Assembly: GCA_022821865.1 (NCBI GenBank)
Contig: JAJECW010000008.1
Coordinates: 1 to 64,000, forward strand
DNA length: 64,000 nucleotides
Source: Pseudomonadales bacterium
Lineage (GTDB): Bacteria > Pseudomonadota > Gammaproteobacteria > Pseudomonadales > Pseudohongiellaceae
Direction of reading: 5' to 3'
Made by a program: the position numbers and the translations under genes. The stretch's first letter is position 1. Each line of letters begins with the position of its first letter. Positions 8,686-17,968 of the stretch are shown here, one piece after another. Below the pieces are notes generated by a model. It was not told the origin of the DNA and did no database searches. It was given only the letters and a program-made list of their open reading frames with translations.

Positions 8686-9434
8686 ATATCCTGATCTTCG
8701 GCGCCACATCGGCAATCGCGGACGCGACCGCGATGCGCCATGCCAGTGCCGGCAACCGCTTTGTACTCGTTGCGCGCAATGAAGCCAGGCTGGCGGCGTT
8801 GTGCCGGCGGCTGATGGAATCCGGCGCAGACTCGACGGAGCCCATACTGGCCGATCTTGCGGTACTGACAGACTCAGGCAACCCGGCGAAGTATGATGAA
8901 TGGGTCGAGCAGGCCTTCGCCCACTTGCAGAGCATCGACCTGGTGCTGATCTGCCACGGCACGTTGCCGGACCAGGAAAGCTGCGAAACGGATTTCGAAG
9001 CGGCGCTTGAGGCGCTGGACAGCAATGGTCTGAGCGCCATCGCCCTGTTGACAGCATTGGCGCCAAAAATGATGGCCCAGGGCCGGGGCACGATCGCGGT
9101 GATTACTTCGGTGGCCGGAGACCGCGGACGCCGCTCCAACTATGTGTACGGTTCCGCCAAGGCAATGGTTTCCGCGTATCTGCAGGGACTACGCGGTAAA
9201 CTCCACAGCGCCGGTGTCCACCTGATCGACATCCGCCCCGGACTCGTCGATTCCCCCATGACCGCGCATCTCAGGAAAGGTCCCCTGTTCGCCGCCCCGG
9301 ACCGCGTCGCCGCCGGCATCGTCCACGCCGTAGCCCGCAAACGCCACACCACCTACACCCCCGCCTGGTGGAGGCCCATACTGTGGATCGTAAAATTGAT
9401 CCCCAACACCATTTTCAAACGGCTGAAGTTTTGA
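8682..9434 (+). CDS. short-chain dehydrogenase, DprE2-like
   Basis: A 250-aa Rossmann reductase. The N-terminal IFGATSAIADATA is the nucleotide-binding glycine motif, with the variant spacing typical of DprE2-like SDRs. The active site is ITSVAGDRGRRSNYVYGSAKA, with catalytic Ser, YxxxK and an NGLSAIALL helix. The C-terminus (WWRPILWIVKLIPNTIFKRL) is a hydrophobic-basic tail that may dock on the membrane, as expected if the substrate is lipid-linked. Translation starts at GTG 8682, inside the stop of the DprE1-like gene. The pairing supports a two-step keto-sugar epimerisation. Confidence 0.75.
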   Translation: MNILIFGATSAIADATAMRHASAGNRFVLVARNEARLAALCRRLMESGADSTEPILADLAVLTDSGNPAKYDEWVEQAFAHLQSIDLVLICHGTLPDQESCETDFEAALEALDSNGLSAIALLTALAPKMMAQGRGTIAVITSVAGDRGRRSNYVYGSAKAMVSAYLQGLRGKLHSAGVHLIDIRPGLVDSPMTAHLRKGPLFAAPDRVAAGIVHAVARKRHTTYTPAWWRPILWIVKLIPNTIFKRLKF

Positions 9435-9557
9435 GTCACAGCTGTGCGCCGTATTCCCGGTGCGGACAAATCAGCCTGCTTCCGCGACGGCATGTCTATC
9501 CGCGGGCGGGCCGGGACGGCACCGAAGTGACGAAAGACGCCTGAACGACCCAATATC

Positions 9558-9956
9558 CTATTCCTGCTTGAATCTACGGATGTCCCGGCGTTGTTTTTTG
9601 GTGGGGCGGCTGGCGGGGGGCCAGTGGGCGGGTTGTGACTGGCGGCGGACGGCCTGTTCTTCACGCTGGCGGATGCTCTCTTCGGTTTCGCGGTAGAGCA
9701 ATTGCGCTTCGGACGCGGGGCGGCGGTCGTTGCGGACGCCTTCGACGATGACCGTGCGCTCATGGTCGCCCTGTTGCAGGCGGATGGTCATGCCTGGCTC
9801 GACATGCTTGCCGGGTTTGGCGCGAAAGCCTTCGCAGCGCACCTTGCCGCCTTCGATAGCCTGGCGGGCAATGGCCCGGGTCTTGTAGAAGCGCGCGGCC
9901 CAGAGCCATTTGTCGAGGCGCACCCGGGTTTCCGCCTGGCTTGTGGTGCGGTTCAT
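9558..9956 (-). CDS. hslR: S4-domain ribosome rescue protein Hsp15
   Basis: The 132-aa basic protein opens with an S4 RNA-binding domain (RVRLDKWLWAARFYKTRAIA, then AIEGGKVRCEGFRAKPGKHV) and ends in an Arg/Lys-rich tail, the Hsp15 arrangement. Hsp15 binds 50S subunits carrying stalled nascent peptidyl-tRNA and helps recycle them. Its start overlaps the yrfG stop by 4 nt. The yrfG-hslR order is conserved in Gammaproteobacteria, which strengthens both calls; hslO, which follows in Escherichia, is absent here. Confidence 0.9.
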   Translation of the reverse strand: MNRTTSQAETRVRLDKWLWAARFYKTRAIARQAIEGGKVRCEGFRAKPGKHVEPGMTIRLQQGDHERTVIVEGVRNDRRPASEAQLLYRETEESIRQREEQAVRRQSQPAHWPPASRPTKKQRRDIRRFKQE

Positions 9957-10669
9957 GGCGCGGGCTCCGGTTTGTTCTGGCCGCGGACCTTCCCCCCGCG
10001 CCCAAGCCCGGGGAGCAAGTCGGCAAAATCCTCCACCATGGGGAATTCATCGTGGGTCAGGGCGGGCCGGCGGCTGTCGGGTTTGCGGATGCCATAGACA
10101 TGGGCGACGCCTTCCCGCCGCGCCCGGCGCAATACGGGAAGGGAATCGTCGAAGAGGATTGCGCGGGATGGGTCCATGGGTTCGAGTTGCCGCAATTTTT
10201 CCCAGAAGCCATGCCCTTCCTTCGCAAGATGCAACTGGTGGCTGCTGATGCAGCGGTGGAAATAGGCGGCGATATCGGCGTTGTTCATCTTGATTTCGAG
10301 GCTCGCCGGGTGGGCGTTGGTGATGAGAAGCATGCGCTTGCCGGCGTCCCACAGGGCGCGCAGCAATCTTTCCACATTGGGGCGCAGGCTGATCTTGCCG
10401 GTGATGGTTCGCTTGAGCGCGGCGATTTCCAGGTCAAGCTCCCGGGCCCAGAAATCGAGACAATACCAGTTGAGGGTGCCGTATACTGCGTCGGTTTTCT
10501 GCTGCACCAGGGCCAAGGCGGCCTCGCGGCTGACGCCGTGGCGGGCGCTATAGGCCCGCGGCACGAGTTCGCGCCAGAAGTAGTTGTCGAAGTGCAGGTC
10601 AAGCAAAGTGCCATCCATGTCGAACAGGATGGTGTCGATGTGCCTCCAGGGAGGAATGGGCGCCGACAT
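9953..10669 (-). CDS. yrfG: HAD-family GMP/IMP nucleotidase
   Basis: The 238-aa haloacid-dehalogenase-type phosphatase has motif I TILFDMDGTLLDLHFDN, motif II LLITNAHP, a lysine in HLAKEGHGFW, and motif IV AILFDDSLPVL. It should dephosphorylate purine 5'-monophosphates in the cytosol. I start at the ATG at 10669 (MSAPIPPW); the upstream in-frame extension reads through the dispersed repeat and is not protein-like. It is translationally coupled to hslR. Confidence 0.85.
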   Translation of the reverse strand: MSAPIPPWRHIDTILFDMDGTLLDLHFDNYFWRELVPRAYSARHGVSREAALALVQQKTDAVYGTLNWYCLDFWARELDLEIAALKRTITGKISLRPNVERLLRALWDAGKRMLLITNAHPASLEIKMNNADIAAYFHRCISSHQLHLAKEGHGFWEKLRQLEPMDPSRAILFDDSLPVLRRARREGVAHVYGIRKPDSRRPALTHDEFPMVEDFADLLPGLGRGGKVRGQNKPEPAP

Positions 10670-10794
10670 GGGGAGTCCTGATGAGAATGCCGCCTGTCCA
10701 ATGCCGGCAAGAGGGTAACCGACCGACCGGGAAAAGCAAGGCCGGGGAGATGCTGCGACTGCGGGCCGAGGTTGATGCGGCGCTTTTGCCATGG

Positions 10795-10906
10795 AGATCC
10801 TGCGACTTCGCGCAGGATGACGGGTAATAGCGCGCGGGATGATGGGCGGGGGCAACAGGATGCAGCCTTTTTTCTGTCATCCTGCGCGAAGTCGCAGGAT
10901 CTCCTC
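10795..10906. repeat. dispersed palindromic repeat, copy 4 (facing pair)
   Basis: Two near-identical copies face each other: ATCCTGCGACTTCGCGCAGG at 10797-10816 and CCTGCGCGAAGTCGCAGGAT at 10881-10900. They are exact reverse complements over 20 nt or more and are separated by about 60 nt, in the gap between divergent yrfG and cysQ. The arrangement is that of a REP doublet. It supplies spurious upstream ATGs to cysQ. Confidence 0.75.
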
Positions 10907-10945
10907 GGGAGGCCGCGGCGCCAGAACCGATTCAAGGAAAATGCC

Positions 10946-11812
10946 ATGAACCCGGGAAAGACGATGTTGGGGAAAATCGAGGCCATCGCCCGGCGGGCCG
11001 GGGCGGCGATCATGGAAGTTTATCAATCCGCGGGCGGGATGGAGGTGCAATACAAGGACGATGATTCGCCCCTCACCGAGGCGGACCGGAAGGCAAACGC
11101 CATTATCACCGGGGCCCTGGAGAGGCTGGAGCCGCGCCTGCCGGTGCTTTCGGAAGAATCGATGCCGCCCGACTTTGCCGAGCGCGGGCGATGGCGCAGC
11201 TACTGGCTGGTGGACCCGCTCGACGGCACCAGGGAGTTCGTCAAGCGCAATGGCGAGTTCACCGTGAATATCGCCCGGGTCAATGAAGGCGTGGCCGAGC
11301 TCGGCGTGGTGCATGTGCCGGTGAGCGGCGCAAGTTATCTGGGAGATATTGCCAGCGGCGCGTTCCGCCAGAAGGCCGGGGAATCGCCTGCGCCGATTCA
11401 GGTGCGGAAGATTTCCGAGCCGGGCAGGGGCGACTCCCATCGCGAGTTGTTGAAAATAGTGGCAAGCCGCAGCCATCCGGATTTCCATCTGGAATCCGTG
11501 CACAAGCGACTTGAGGCAGAATTCGGCGAGGTGGAACTGGTCAATATGGGCAGCTCCCTGAAGATCTGCCTGATTGCCGAAGGCAAGGCCGACATCTATC
11601 CCCGCCTTGCGCCCACTTCGGAATGGGATACCGCCGCCGCCCATGCCGTGCTGACAGCCGCCGGCGGCGAAATCACCGATACCCGCTTCGCCTCCCTGCG
11701 CTACAACAGCAAGGAAGGCTTGCTCAATCCACACTTTCTGGCAGTCGGAGACCGGTCGCAACAATGGCGGAAAATCCTTGGGCCGATATTTGATTCAGCC
11801 GCGGCAAATTAG
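10946..11812 (+). CDS. cysQ: 3'(2'),5'-bisphosphate nucleotidase CysQ
   Basis: The 288-aa member of the lithium-sensitive phosphatase superfamily has SPLTEADRKAN, the metal ligands LSEES, the signature YWLVDPLDGTREFVKRNGEF and the C-terminal PTSEWDTAAAHAVLTAAGG. CysQ removes the 3'-phosphate from PAP or PAPS, clearing the by-product of sulfate assimilation. The ATG at 10946 is preferred: AAGGAAAA precedes it, and the longer frame lies inside a repeat. It is the second member of this superfamily in the first 12 kb. Confidence 0.88.
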   Translation: MNPGKTMLGKIEAIARRAGAAIMEVYQSAGGMEVQYKDDDSPLTEADRKANAIITGALERLEPRLPVLSEESMPPDFAERGRWRSYWLVDPLDGTREFVKRNGEFTVNIARVNEGVAELGVVHVPVSGASYLGDIASGAFRQKAGESPAPIQVRKISEPGRGDSHRELLKIVASRSHPDFHLESVHKRLEAEFGEVELVNMGSSLKICLIAEGKADIYPRLAPTSEWDTAAAHAVLTAAGGEITDTRFASLRYNSKEGLLNPHFLAVGDRSQQWRKILGPIFDSAAAN

Positions 11813-11819
11813 GGCCTGC

Positions 11820-11980
11820 CCTGGGTGGCGTAGCCGTCTCGCTTCCACCAGTCCAGGAGCCTGGGCCGCCAATCATTTCGCACGCTTCAAAGCCAGGATT
11901 CAGCAATTTGAGCGCGGTCTTGGTCGAGGCATTGCAGCCTATGCCGTCGCAATAACAGACATGGGTTTTCGCTTTGTCGA
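11820..11980 (-). pseudogene. C-terminal remnant of a rhodanese-like protein
   Basis: On the minus strand the peptide HVCYCDGIGCNASTKTALKL, followed closely by EACEMIGGPGSW, matches the active-site loop and following helix of rhodanese sulfurtransferases. Only about 53 residues of this kind remain, and the upstream part of the frame reads antisense into the transporter gene. It is a scrap between cysQ and the APC permease genes. Confidence 0.55.
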
Positions 11981-12037
11981 GCGATCCCGTGGTGGCGGAG
12001 GACAGTTCACGATGAGGCATGAGCGAGCGGGGAAGTC

Positions 12038-13345
12038 TCAGTGTCGCAGCCGCACGGTCAGGAAGTAGAACAGCAGTCCGCTGCCGATGACCGCAAGGGA
12101 AAACAGGGCCTCCACGGGACGGTTGATCAGGGTGAAGGTCAGTATCCATCCGGTCAACATGAGATAGACCAGCGGCGGCAGGGGAAACAGAAAAGTGCGA
12201 TAGGGCCGCGGCAGTTCGGGCTGCCGCCGCCGCAGCACGAAAACGCCGAACACCGTGACGAAACTGTTCAGCGCCATGGTAAAGCCGGCAAAGACCAGCA
12301 CCGATTCAAACGTCGAGGTAAAAATGAAAATCAGCGCGATCGCCGTCTGGGTGTAAATGGCAATGGCGGGAATGCCGTGGCGATTCCTGCGGGCGAAAAA
12401 TCCCAGCGCGGGAAAGTCCTCGCCGATTACCTGAATGACCCTCGGCCCGGCCATGGTCATGGCGCTGACCGTTGAGATCAACAGCAAGGCGAACACGAGC
12501 CCGGCGAAACGCCCGCCCGCGGCGCCAAAGGCGGACTCGGCGACGATGGCGCCCACTTCCACCTGTCCCGCCATGGCGTCCATGGGCGCCACCCGGAGAA
12601 ACACGAAGTTCAGCGCCAGATACAGCACCGTGACGATCAGGGCGCCGCTTGCCAGCACCCAGGGCAGGGTACGTTGTGGATTGTCGATTTCGCTGCTCAG
12701 GTAGGTGGCCGCATTCCAGCCGGTATAGGCGAAACTGACATAGATCAGCGCCACAGCGTAGGCGGCGCTGCCGATTACCGCCGCATCGCCTTCCCGGGGA
12801 AGAAAGGAAACCGGCTGGGGTTCGCTGGTCACCATCAGCGCCAGCAGGCAGAAGGCCACGATCACGAAAATCTTGATGCTGGTAAAAACCAGTTGCGTGC
12901 TGCCGCTGGTGCGGTGATTGCCCGCATGGGCCAGGGCCATGGCGATGACCAGCGCGGCGGCGACAAGCTTGCGCCAGTTGTCGCCGAGCCCATCGGGAAA
13001 CGCCGAGGCGAGATAGGCGGCGAATGTCATCGCTCCCAGCGCCGTGGGGCCGGCAAAGCCGATGGTGGAGGAAATCCAGCCGGACACAAAGCCCGCCGCG
13101 GGATGATAGATGCGCCGCAGCAGGTTGTATTCGCCGCCGGAGCGCGGCAGGGCGGCGCCGAGTTCGGCGTAGGAAAGGGCGCCGCTGAGCGCCACCAGGC
13201 CACCCACAGCCCAGAGCATGAGCAGGGCAAAGCCCGAACGGATATCGACCAGCTGAAAACCGAGGCTGGTGAAGACCCCGGTGCCGATCATGTTGGCGAC
13301 TACCATTGCAGTAACAGTGTAAAACCGGAATTTGCTCGACGCCAT
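12038..13345 (-). CDS. APC-superfamily amino-acid permease
   Basis: The 435-aa membrane protein has about 12 hydrophobic helices. TM1 carries the broken-helix motif ANMIGTGVFTSLG typical of the amino acid-polyamine-organocation family, and ELGAALPRSGGEYNLLRRIY after TM2 is a further family signature. It probably imports or exchanges amino acids or polyamines; the substrate cannot be read from sequence. It is divergent from the FG-GAP gene, with a repeat copy in the 260-nt gap. Confidence 0.85.
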   Translation of the reverse strand: MASSKFRFYTVTAMVVANMIGTGVFTSLGFQLVDIRSGFALLMLWAVGGLVALSGALSYAELGAALPRSGGEYNLLRRIYHPAAGFVSGWISSTIGFAGPTALGAMTFAAYLASAFPDGLGDNWRKLVAAALVIAMALAHAGNHRTSGSTQLVFTSIKIFVIVAFCLLALMVTSEPQPVSFLPREGDAAVIGSAAYAVALIYVSFAYTGWNAATYLSSEIDNPQRTLPWVLASGALIVTVLYLALNFVFLRVAPMDAMAGQVEVGAIVAESAFGAAGGRFAGLVFALLLISTVSAMTMAGPRVIQVIGEDFPALGFFARRNRHGIPAIAIYTQTAIALIFIFTSTFESVLVFAGFTMALNSFVTVFGVFVLRRRQPELPRPYRTFLFPLPPLVYLMLTGWILTFTLINRPVEALFSLAVIGSGLLFYFLTVRLRH

Positions 13346-13449
13346 GTTGCCAAACTACCTGAATGGGAAGCTGATTATCATCCGGCGAACAGCCCGAGTC
13401 CATGCCAAACCCTCCCGTCCGGCAATTCTCATTTTGGCGCTCCAACCCT

Positions 13450-13492
13450 CATGTCATTCCGCGCGAAGCGAAGCGTAGTCGCAGAATGACAT
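13450..13492. repeat. dispersed palindromic repeat, copy 5
   Basis: GTCATTCCGCGCGAAGCGAA followed by GCGTAGTCGCAGAATGACAT, the long variant with a tandem GCGAA. It lies in the divergent gap between the permease and FG-GAP genes. Confidence 0.6.
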
Positions 13493-13605
13493 CAAAGGGT
13501 CAGGACAGGACCAGGAATTCACGGCTGCAAATCCGCTTTCGCGGATTCCTGCGGCGCAGGCTCCTCGGGCTTCTGCTACCATCGAGCGGTTATCTGGAGA
13601 AAGCC

Positions 13606-15030
13606 ATGCGCACAAGTCTTTCCCGCCCAGCCCTTGCGATGCTGCTCCTTGCCGGCGCGGCCCAGGCGCAGACGCCGGTGGGCGATACCCTCACCCGCGC
13701 CCGGGCCGCCGACGGCGGTTTCATCAGTTGGCGCGAACACATCATCGACGATTCCGAAGTCACCGGCGTGCCCTTCAGCGGTAGCGACGGTCTGGTGATG
13801 GGCGATATCGACAAGGACGGCTTTGAAGACGTGGTGTCAGTACACGAATCCGACGCCGAATACGACTCCACCCGATTCCGCCCCGGATTCGTGGCGCCTC
13901 TCGCAGGCCACGTGCGCATCGCATTTGCCTCCGAATCCCCCGGGCAATGGACCAATATCACCATCGCCGAAGCCGCGGACGCCCCCGCGCCGGAAGACGC
14001 CGCCCTCGCCGACATGAATGGCGACGGCTGGCTCGATGTTCTCGTGGCCGCCGAGCTTTCCCACATCATCTACTTGCAGAACCCGGGTCCCGGCGCCCGC
14101 GGCGAAATCTGGCCGCGGCTGATCCTGCCCATGACCCGGAACCGCGGCTCCTACATTCGCGTATTCGCCGCCGACCTCGACAACGACGGCATTCCCGAAG
14201 TCACCGCGCCCAACAAGGGCGCCCAGACCCCAGGCCCGGAGGACTATGCCCGCTCCACGCCGGTGGAGTTGTTCCGGCTTGATGGCGACCCGCTGGACGG
14301 CAACGCATGGCAGCGCAGCGAACTTGGCCGCTACAGCATTCCCCAGAATGCCGAGCCGGTGGACCTCGACGGCGACGGCGACGGCGACCTCGTGGTGGGA
14401 ACCCGGGGCGAGAACAGGCTCGTGCTGTTGGAAAATCTCGGCGGCGCCGGCCCGCAATTCGCCGAGCGCGCCATCGGCATCAACGGCCCGGCGATGGCGG
14501 GTTTCAATCTCGAATATGCCGACCTCAGCGGCGATGGCAGGCTCGATATCGTCGGCGCCGCCGGCGCGGGCCTGTCCTGGATTGAACAGCCCGCGCGCAA
14601 GGGCGACGCCTGGAATTCATTCCCCATCGGCAGTTTCTCACCCGACAGCATCACCGGCATGGAACTCGCCGACATCGACGGCGACGGCGATACCGACGTC
14701 ATGGTGGGCAGCTACAGTCGCGGGCTTCGCACCGGCGACGGTGATGCGAGCCTCGGCGACCCGCTTGGCCGCATCGGCTGGTTCGAGAATCCCGGTGATG
14801 CGAAATCGGCATGGACCCGGCACGACATCTCCCGGCGCAAGCGCGGCATGTTCGACAAATTCATCGCCCGGGACATCGACCGGGACGGCGATATCGACTT
14901 CGTCGGAACCCGGGGCAACAGCTGGCCCTATGACGGCGTATTCTGGCTGGAACAGGTGCGAACCGGGGAAGCCATGGCGGCATTCCGCCGGGCCAGGGCC
15001 GTGGAAAGCGACGAGGTGCCCCTGCCATGA
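13606..15030 (+). CDS. secreted FG-GAP/VCBS beta-propeller protein
   Basis: The ATG at 13606 follows TGGAGAAAGCC and gives a clean Sec signal peptide (ALAMLLLAGAAQAQ). Longer readings run into repeat DNA. At least seven Ca-binding DxDxDG-type loops are spaced along the chain: DIDKDGFED, DMNGDGWLD, DLDNDGIPE, DLDGDGDGD, DLSGDGRLD, DIDGDGDTD and DIDRDGDID. This is the signature of an FG-GAP seven-bladed propeller. Such proteins are extracellular or periplasmic and bind ligands or surfaces; no catalytic residues are evident. It overlaps the next gene by 4 nt. Confidence 0.8.
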   Translation: MRTSLSRPALAMLLLAGAAQAQTPVGDTLTRARAADGGFISWREHIIDDSEVTGVPFSGSDGLVMGDIDKDGFEDVVSVHESDAEYDSTRFRPGFVAPLAGHVRIAFASESPGQWTNITIAEAADAPAPEDAALADMNGDGWLDVLVAAELSHIIYLQNPGPGARGEIWPRLILPMTRNRGSYIRVFAADLDNDGIPEVTAPNKGAQTPGPEDYARSTPVELFRLDGDPLDGNAWQRSELGRYSIPQNAEPVDLDGDGDGDLVVGTRGENRLVLLENLGGAGPQFAERAIGINGPAMAGFNLEYADLSGDGRLDIVGAAGAGLSWIEQPARKGDAWNSFPIGSFSPDSITGMELADIDGDGDTDVMVGSYSRGLRTGDGDASLGDPLGRIGWFENPGDAKSAWTRHDISRRKRGMFDKFIARDIDRDGDIDFVGTRGNSWPYDGVFWLEQVRTGEAMAAFRRARAVESDEVPLP

Positions 15031-16109
15031 AACTGATCGCCAGATCCCGTTCTCTCGCTGGAACATTCAGCCTGCTGCTGGCGATTGCCGGCCACCCGGC
15101 CTTCGCCCAGGCGCTGGAATTCCGCTTGAATCCCGACTGGCCGCAAATCCCCCTTGGCGACAATTGGCTAACCGGAGGGCTGGGCGGCATCTGCGTGGAC
15201 CAGCGGGACCACGTATTCCTGCTCAATCGCCAGAACGTGGTGGAGGATGATCTGGACGGCGCCCGGCTGGCTCCGCCCATCATTGAACTCAATCCCCAGG
15301 GAGAAGTGGTGCAAGGCTGGGGCGACCCGGATTTGCTCGGGGGTCGCCTGCACGATTGCCAGCCCGATGCCGACGGCAATCTGTGGATCGTCGCCGCCGC
15401 AACCGGGTTTATCCAGAAATACGACCCGGCAGACGGCAGCCTGCTGATGCAGATCGGCGAAACCGGCGTGTTCGATTCCAGCGATGGCAGCCGCGAGGGC
15501 GAACCGCTCAATTCCGACCGCTCCCGTTTCTTCCTGCCCTCCGCGGTGGACACCGACAGCAACGGCAATATTTATGTCGCCGATGGCGAACTCCCCGGCG
15601 GCAACACGCGAATCGCCGTGCTCGACGCGCGGGGCAATTTCCTGCGCCAATGGCGGCTGCGGCGCGAGCCCGGCGAAAAAGGCGTCATCGAATTGCCACA
15701 CTGCATCCGGGTATCCGACGACGACCGGGTTTACGTCTGCGACCGCCGCGCCGACCGCATCCAGGTATTTGATTTATCCGGCAATTTCCTGAACCACATC
15801 GCGCCGGGATTCACTCCGCTCAGCGACCCGGCGGGCCGGGCAAGCGGCGTCCGGGGCAATGCCGTGGTGCTCGATTTTTCCCCTGACCCGGAGCAGCGAC
15901 ACCTGTACGTGATCAACCAGAACAGTGTCGCCGTGGAAGTGCTTGACCGCCACAGCGGCGAGCGGCTTGCGAGTTTCGGCCATGGCCCCGGGCGCTACCC
16001 CGGGCAATTCGAACTGCCACATGGCATTGCCGTGGATTCTCGTGGCAATGTCTATATCGCCGAACAGGAAGGTCGGCGCGTCCAGCAATTCCAGCCGGCA
16101 GATCCCTGA
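15027..16109 (+). CDS. exported NHL-repeat six-bladed beta-propeller protein
   Basis: A 360-aa protein with a signal peptide (SLLLAIAGHPAFAQ) and repeated NHL-type blades of the form LPHCIRVSDDDRVYVCDR and LPHGIAVDSRGNVYIAEQ. The layout resembles peptidyl-hydroxyglycine alpha-amidating-lyase-like propellers, but I cannot map the lyase residues, so no enzymatic role is claimed. It starts inside the stop of the FG-GAP gene, so the two exported propellers are co-translated and may work together. Confidence 0.75.
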   Translation: MKLIARSRSLAGTFSLLLAIAGHPAFAQALEFRLNPDWPQIPLGDNWLTGGLGGICVDQRDHVFLLNRQNVVEDDLDGARLAPPIIELNPQGEVVQGWGDPDLLGGRLHDCQPDADGNLWIVAAATGFIQKYDPADGSLLMQIGETGVFDSSDGSREGEPLNSDRSRFFLPSAVDTDSNGNIYVADGELPGGNTRIAVLDARGNFLRQWRLRREPGEKGVIELPHCIRVSDDDRVYVCDRRADRIQVFDLSGNFLNHIAPGFTPLSDPAGRASGVRGNAVVLDFSPDPEQRHLYVINQNSVAVEVLDRHSGERLASFGHGPGRYPGQFELPHGIAVDSRGNVYIAEQEGRRVQQFQPADP

Positions 16110-16117
16110 GGCCCGCA

Positions 16118-17848
16118 GTGGAGGCGCAAATCCCCGCAACAGCAAGGCCGCATCTGCGGCTGATGCTACTGATTTCCCTGGCCCAGGGGCTGGCGCTGTT
16201 CCTGCTCTGGCGCGCGGGGAGCAATGAAGTCTGGCCAAGTCAGACCCCGCTGCTGAATTTTCCGCTCTGGACCCTGGCGGCGACGCTGCCGCTGTCGTTG
16301 CTGCTGGGTCTGGAAAGCGATCATCAGCGCCGGACCCTGGTCATCGCCGGCGGCTTTTGCGCCGTGCTGTCGCTGCTCGCCGCCTACATCGGCTGGCAGG
16401 CCACTCCCTGGGGCGAATTTCCGGTGGAATCCATCCTCGCCGCGTACATTCTGCCCCTGATCCTCGCCTGCTTCCTTGCCCTGCTTTTTCTCCGGCCACT
16501 GGCAGAGGGCAGAAAGCCCGATTACGGCGAGATCTTCACCGATTCCTGGCGCAATGCCCTGGTGGCCGGGCTATCCTGGGCGCTGGCCCTGGGGGTGACC
16601 GCGGTGCTGATGCTCTGGGGCGAATTGTTCCGCGTGATCGGCATCGAGTTCTTCATCGACCTGTTCACCGAGGACTGGTTCCTGTTCCCGGTGCTATCCG
16701 TGGTGGTCGGGCTCGGCATATACATATTCCGCGGGCTCGCCCGGGTCATCGACGGGATTTCCAGCCTCTTGCAGGGACTGATGTGGCTGTTGCTGCCGCT
16801 GGCGCTCACGGTCACCGTGCTGTTTCTCGCCGCCCTGCCATTCACCGGGCTGGAGCCCTTGTGGGATACCGGCAGCGGCACTTCCCTGCTGATGGCGCTC
16901 AACCTGTTTGCCCTGTTCACCCTCAATGCGGTCTACCAGCAAGGCGGCCGGGAACCTTATCCGGCGATGCTGCACCGCCTGCTCAGCATCGCCGTCGCCA
17001 TGCTACCGATCATCTCGCTGCTGGCGTTGTACGGACTGTATCTGCGGGTCGATCAGTACGGCTGGACCGTGGCCCGCTGCTGGGCCCTGCTCATCAGCCT
17101 GCTGATCACCCTGTTTTCCCTGGGCTACGCCAGCGGCATCATCCGCCTGCGGGAGCGCTGGACGGACAAGCTGTCCAGCGTCAATCTGCCCATGAGCGTC
17201 TTGACGATCGGTCTCGTCCTGTTGCTGAATTCGCCCCTGCTCGATTTCCGCAAGATCTCCCTGGCCAGCCAGCAGGCGCGGGTGGAGCGCGGCGAGATTG
17301 CACTGGAACAATTCGATTTTTTCGACGCCAGGGAAAACATGGGCCGCCCCGCCTGGCGCTGGATGCTGGAAGTCATCGAGGAACACGAAGAATCCAACCC
17401 GGAACTTGCCCGCCTCGCGCTGGAGCCGGTCCGGCCGGATTACGTATCCCGGTCTGGCCCTGGGGGCCAGCCGATCGATTTCGAGCAGGACGTGATCCAC
17501 CGGCCCGCGCCTTTCACGGTACCCGAAGCCTTGCGGGGCGAGATGCAATTCTCACCCGCCGCCCAAACCGCGCTATACGAGCCGGACGCCGAGTTGTACC
17601 TGTTTCAGGCCGACCTCAATCGGGACGGCAACCCGGAATACGTGCTGATCTGCAGTTTTGACGAAGCCCTGATCGCCAGCGGTTTCCGCCAGGAAGCCAA
17701 CGGCGCCTGGCGCCTTTTCCCGATGTTTCCATCCGATGGCCCCATTTCAGACCCGAACCGGACCCTGTCCACAGCCCCCATGGAAATCGTCACCCCGGAA
17801 TTCAGCAACCTGCAAATCGGCGATCTTGCTTTCCGGGTTGCGGATTAA
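16118..17848 (+). CDS. DUF4153-type multi-pass membrane protein
   Basis: The first 390 or so residues form about a dozen hydrophobic helices, including the DUF4153-like stretch SLGYASGIIRLRERW. The remaining 180 residues are soluble and predicted outside the membrane; they include DLNRDGNPEYVLICSF, an EF-hand-like loop recalling the FG-GAP protein two genes upstream. Translation starts at GTG 16118, 8 nt after the previous stop. Function is unknown. Its place in the propeller operon suggests a membrane partner for the exported proteins. Confidence 0.6.
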   Translation: MEAQIPATARPHLRLMLLISLAQGLALFLLWRAGSNEVWPSQTPLLNFPLWTLAATLPLSLLLGLESDHQRRTLVIAGGFCAVLSLLAAYIGWQATPWGEFPVESILAAYILPLILACFLALLFLRPLAEGRKPDYGEIFTDSWRNALVAGLSWALALGVTAVLMLWGELFRVIGIEFFIDLFTEDWFLFPVLSVVVGLGIYIFRGLARVIDGISSLLQGLMWLLLPLALTVTVLFLAALPFTGLEPLWDTGSGTSLLMALNLFALFTLNAVYQQGGREPYPAMLHRLLSIAVAMLPIISLLALYGLYLRVDQYGWTVARCWALLISLLITLFSLGYASGIIRLRERWTDKLSSVNLPMSVLTIGLVLLLNSPLLDFRKISLASQQARVERGEIALEQFDFFDARENMGRPAWRWMLEVIEEHEESNPELARLALEPVRPDYVSRSGPGGQPIDFEQDVIHRPAPFTVPEALRGEMQFSPAAQTALYEPDAELYLFQADLNRDGNPEYVLICSFDEALIASGFRQEANGAWRLFPMFPSDGPISDPNRTLSTAPMEIVTPEFSNLQIGDLAFRVAD

Positions 17849-17968
17849 AAAACGACCACTGTACGGGCGGACAACTTGATTGTTCCCTGCACCACACCTT
17901 GATTACATGGAAGTGACTTTCCGCCCTTTTTGCTGGCAATATGACCAAAAATCCGGGATGGACCCACA

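Noticed and set aside
10772..10945. upstream extension of cysQ
   Set aside because: The extra 58 codons read through the facing repeat pair and show no similarity to the family; the ATG at 10946 fits the ribosome-binding site.
13402..13605. upstream extension of the FG-GAP gene
   Set aside because: It passes through a repeat copy and would bury the signal peptide; ATG 13606 is preferred.
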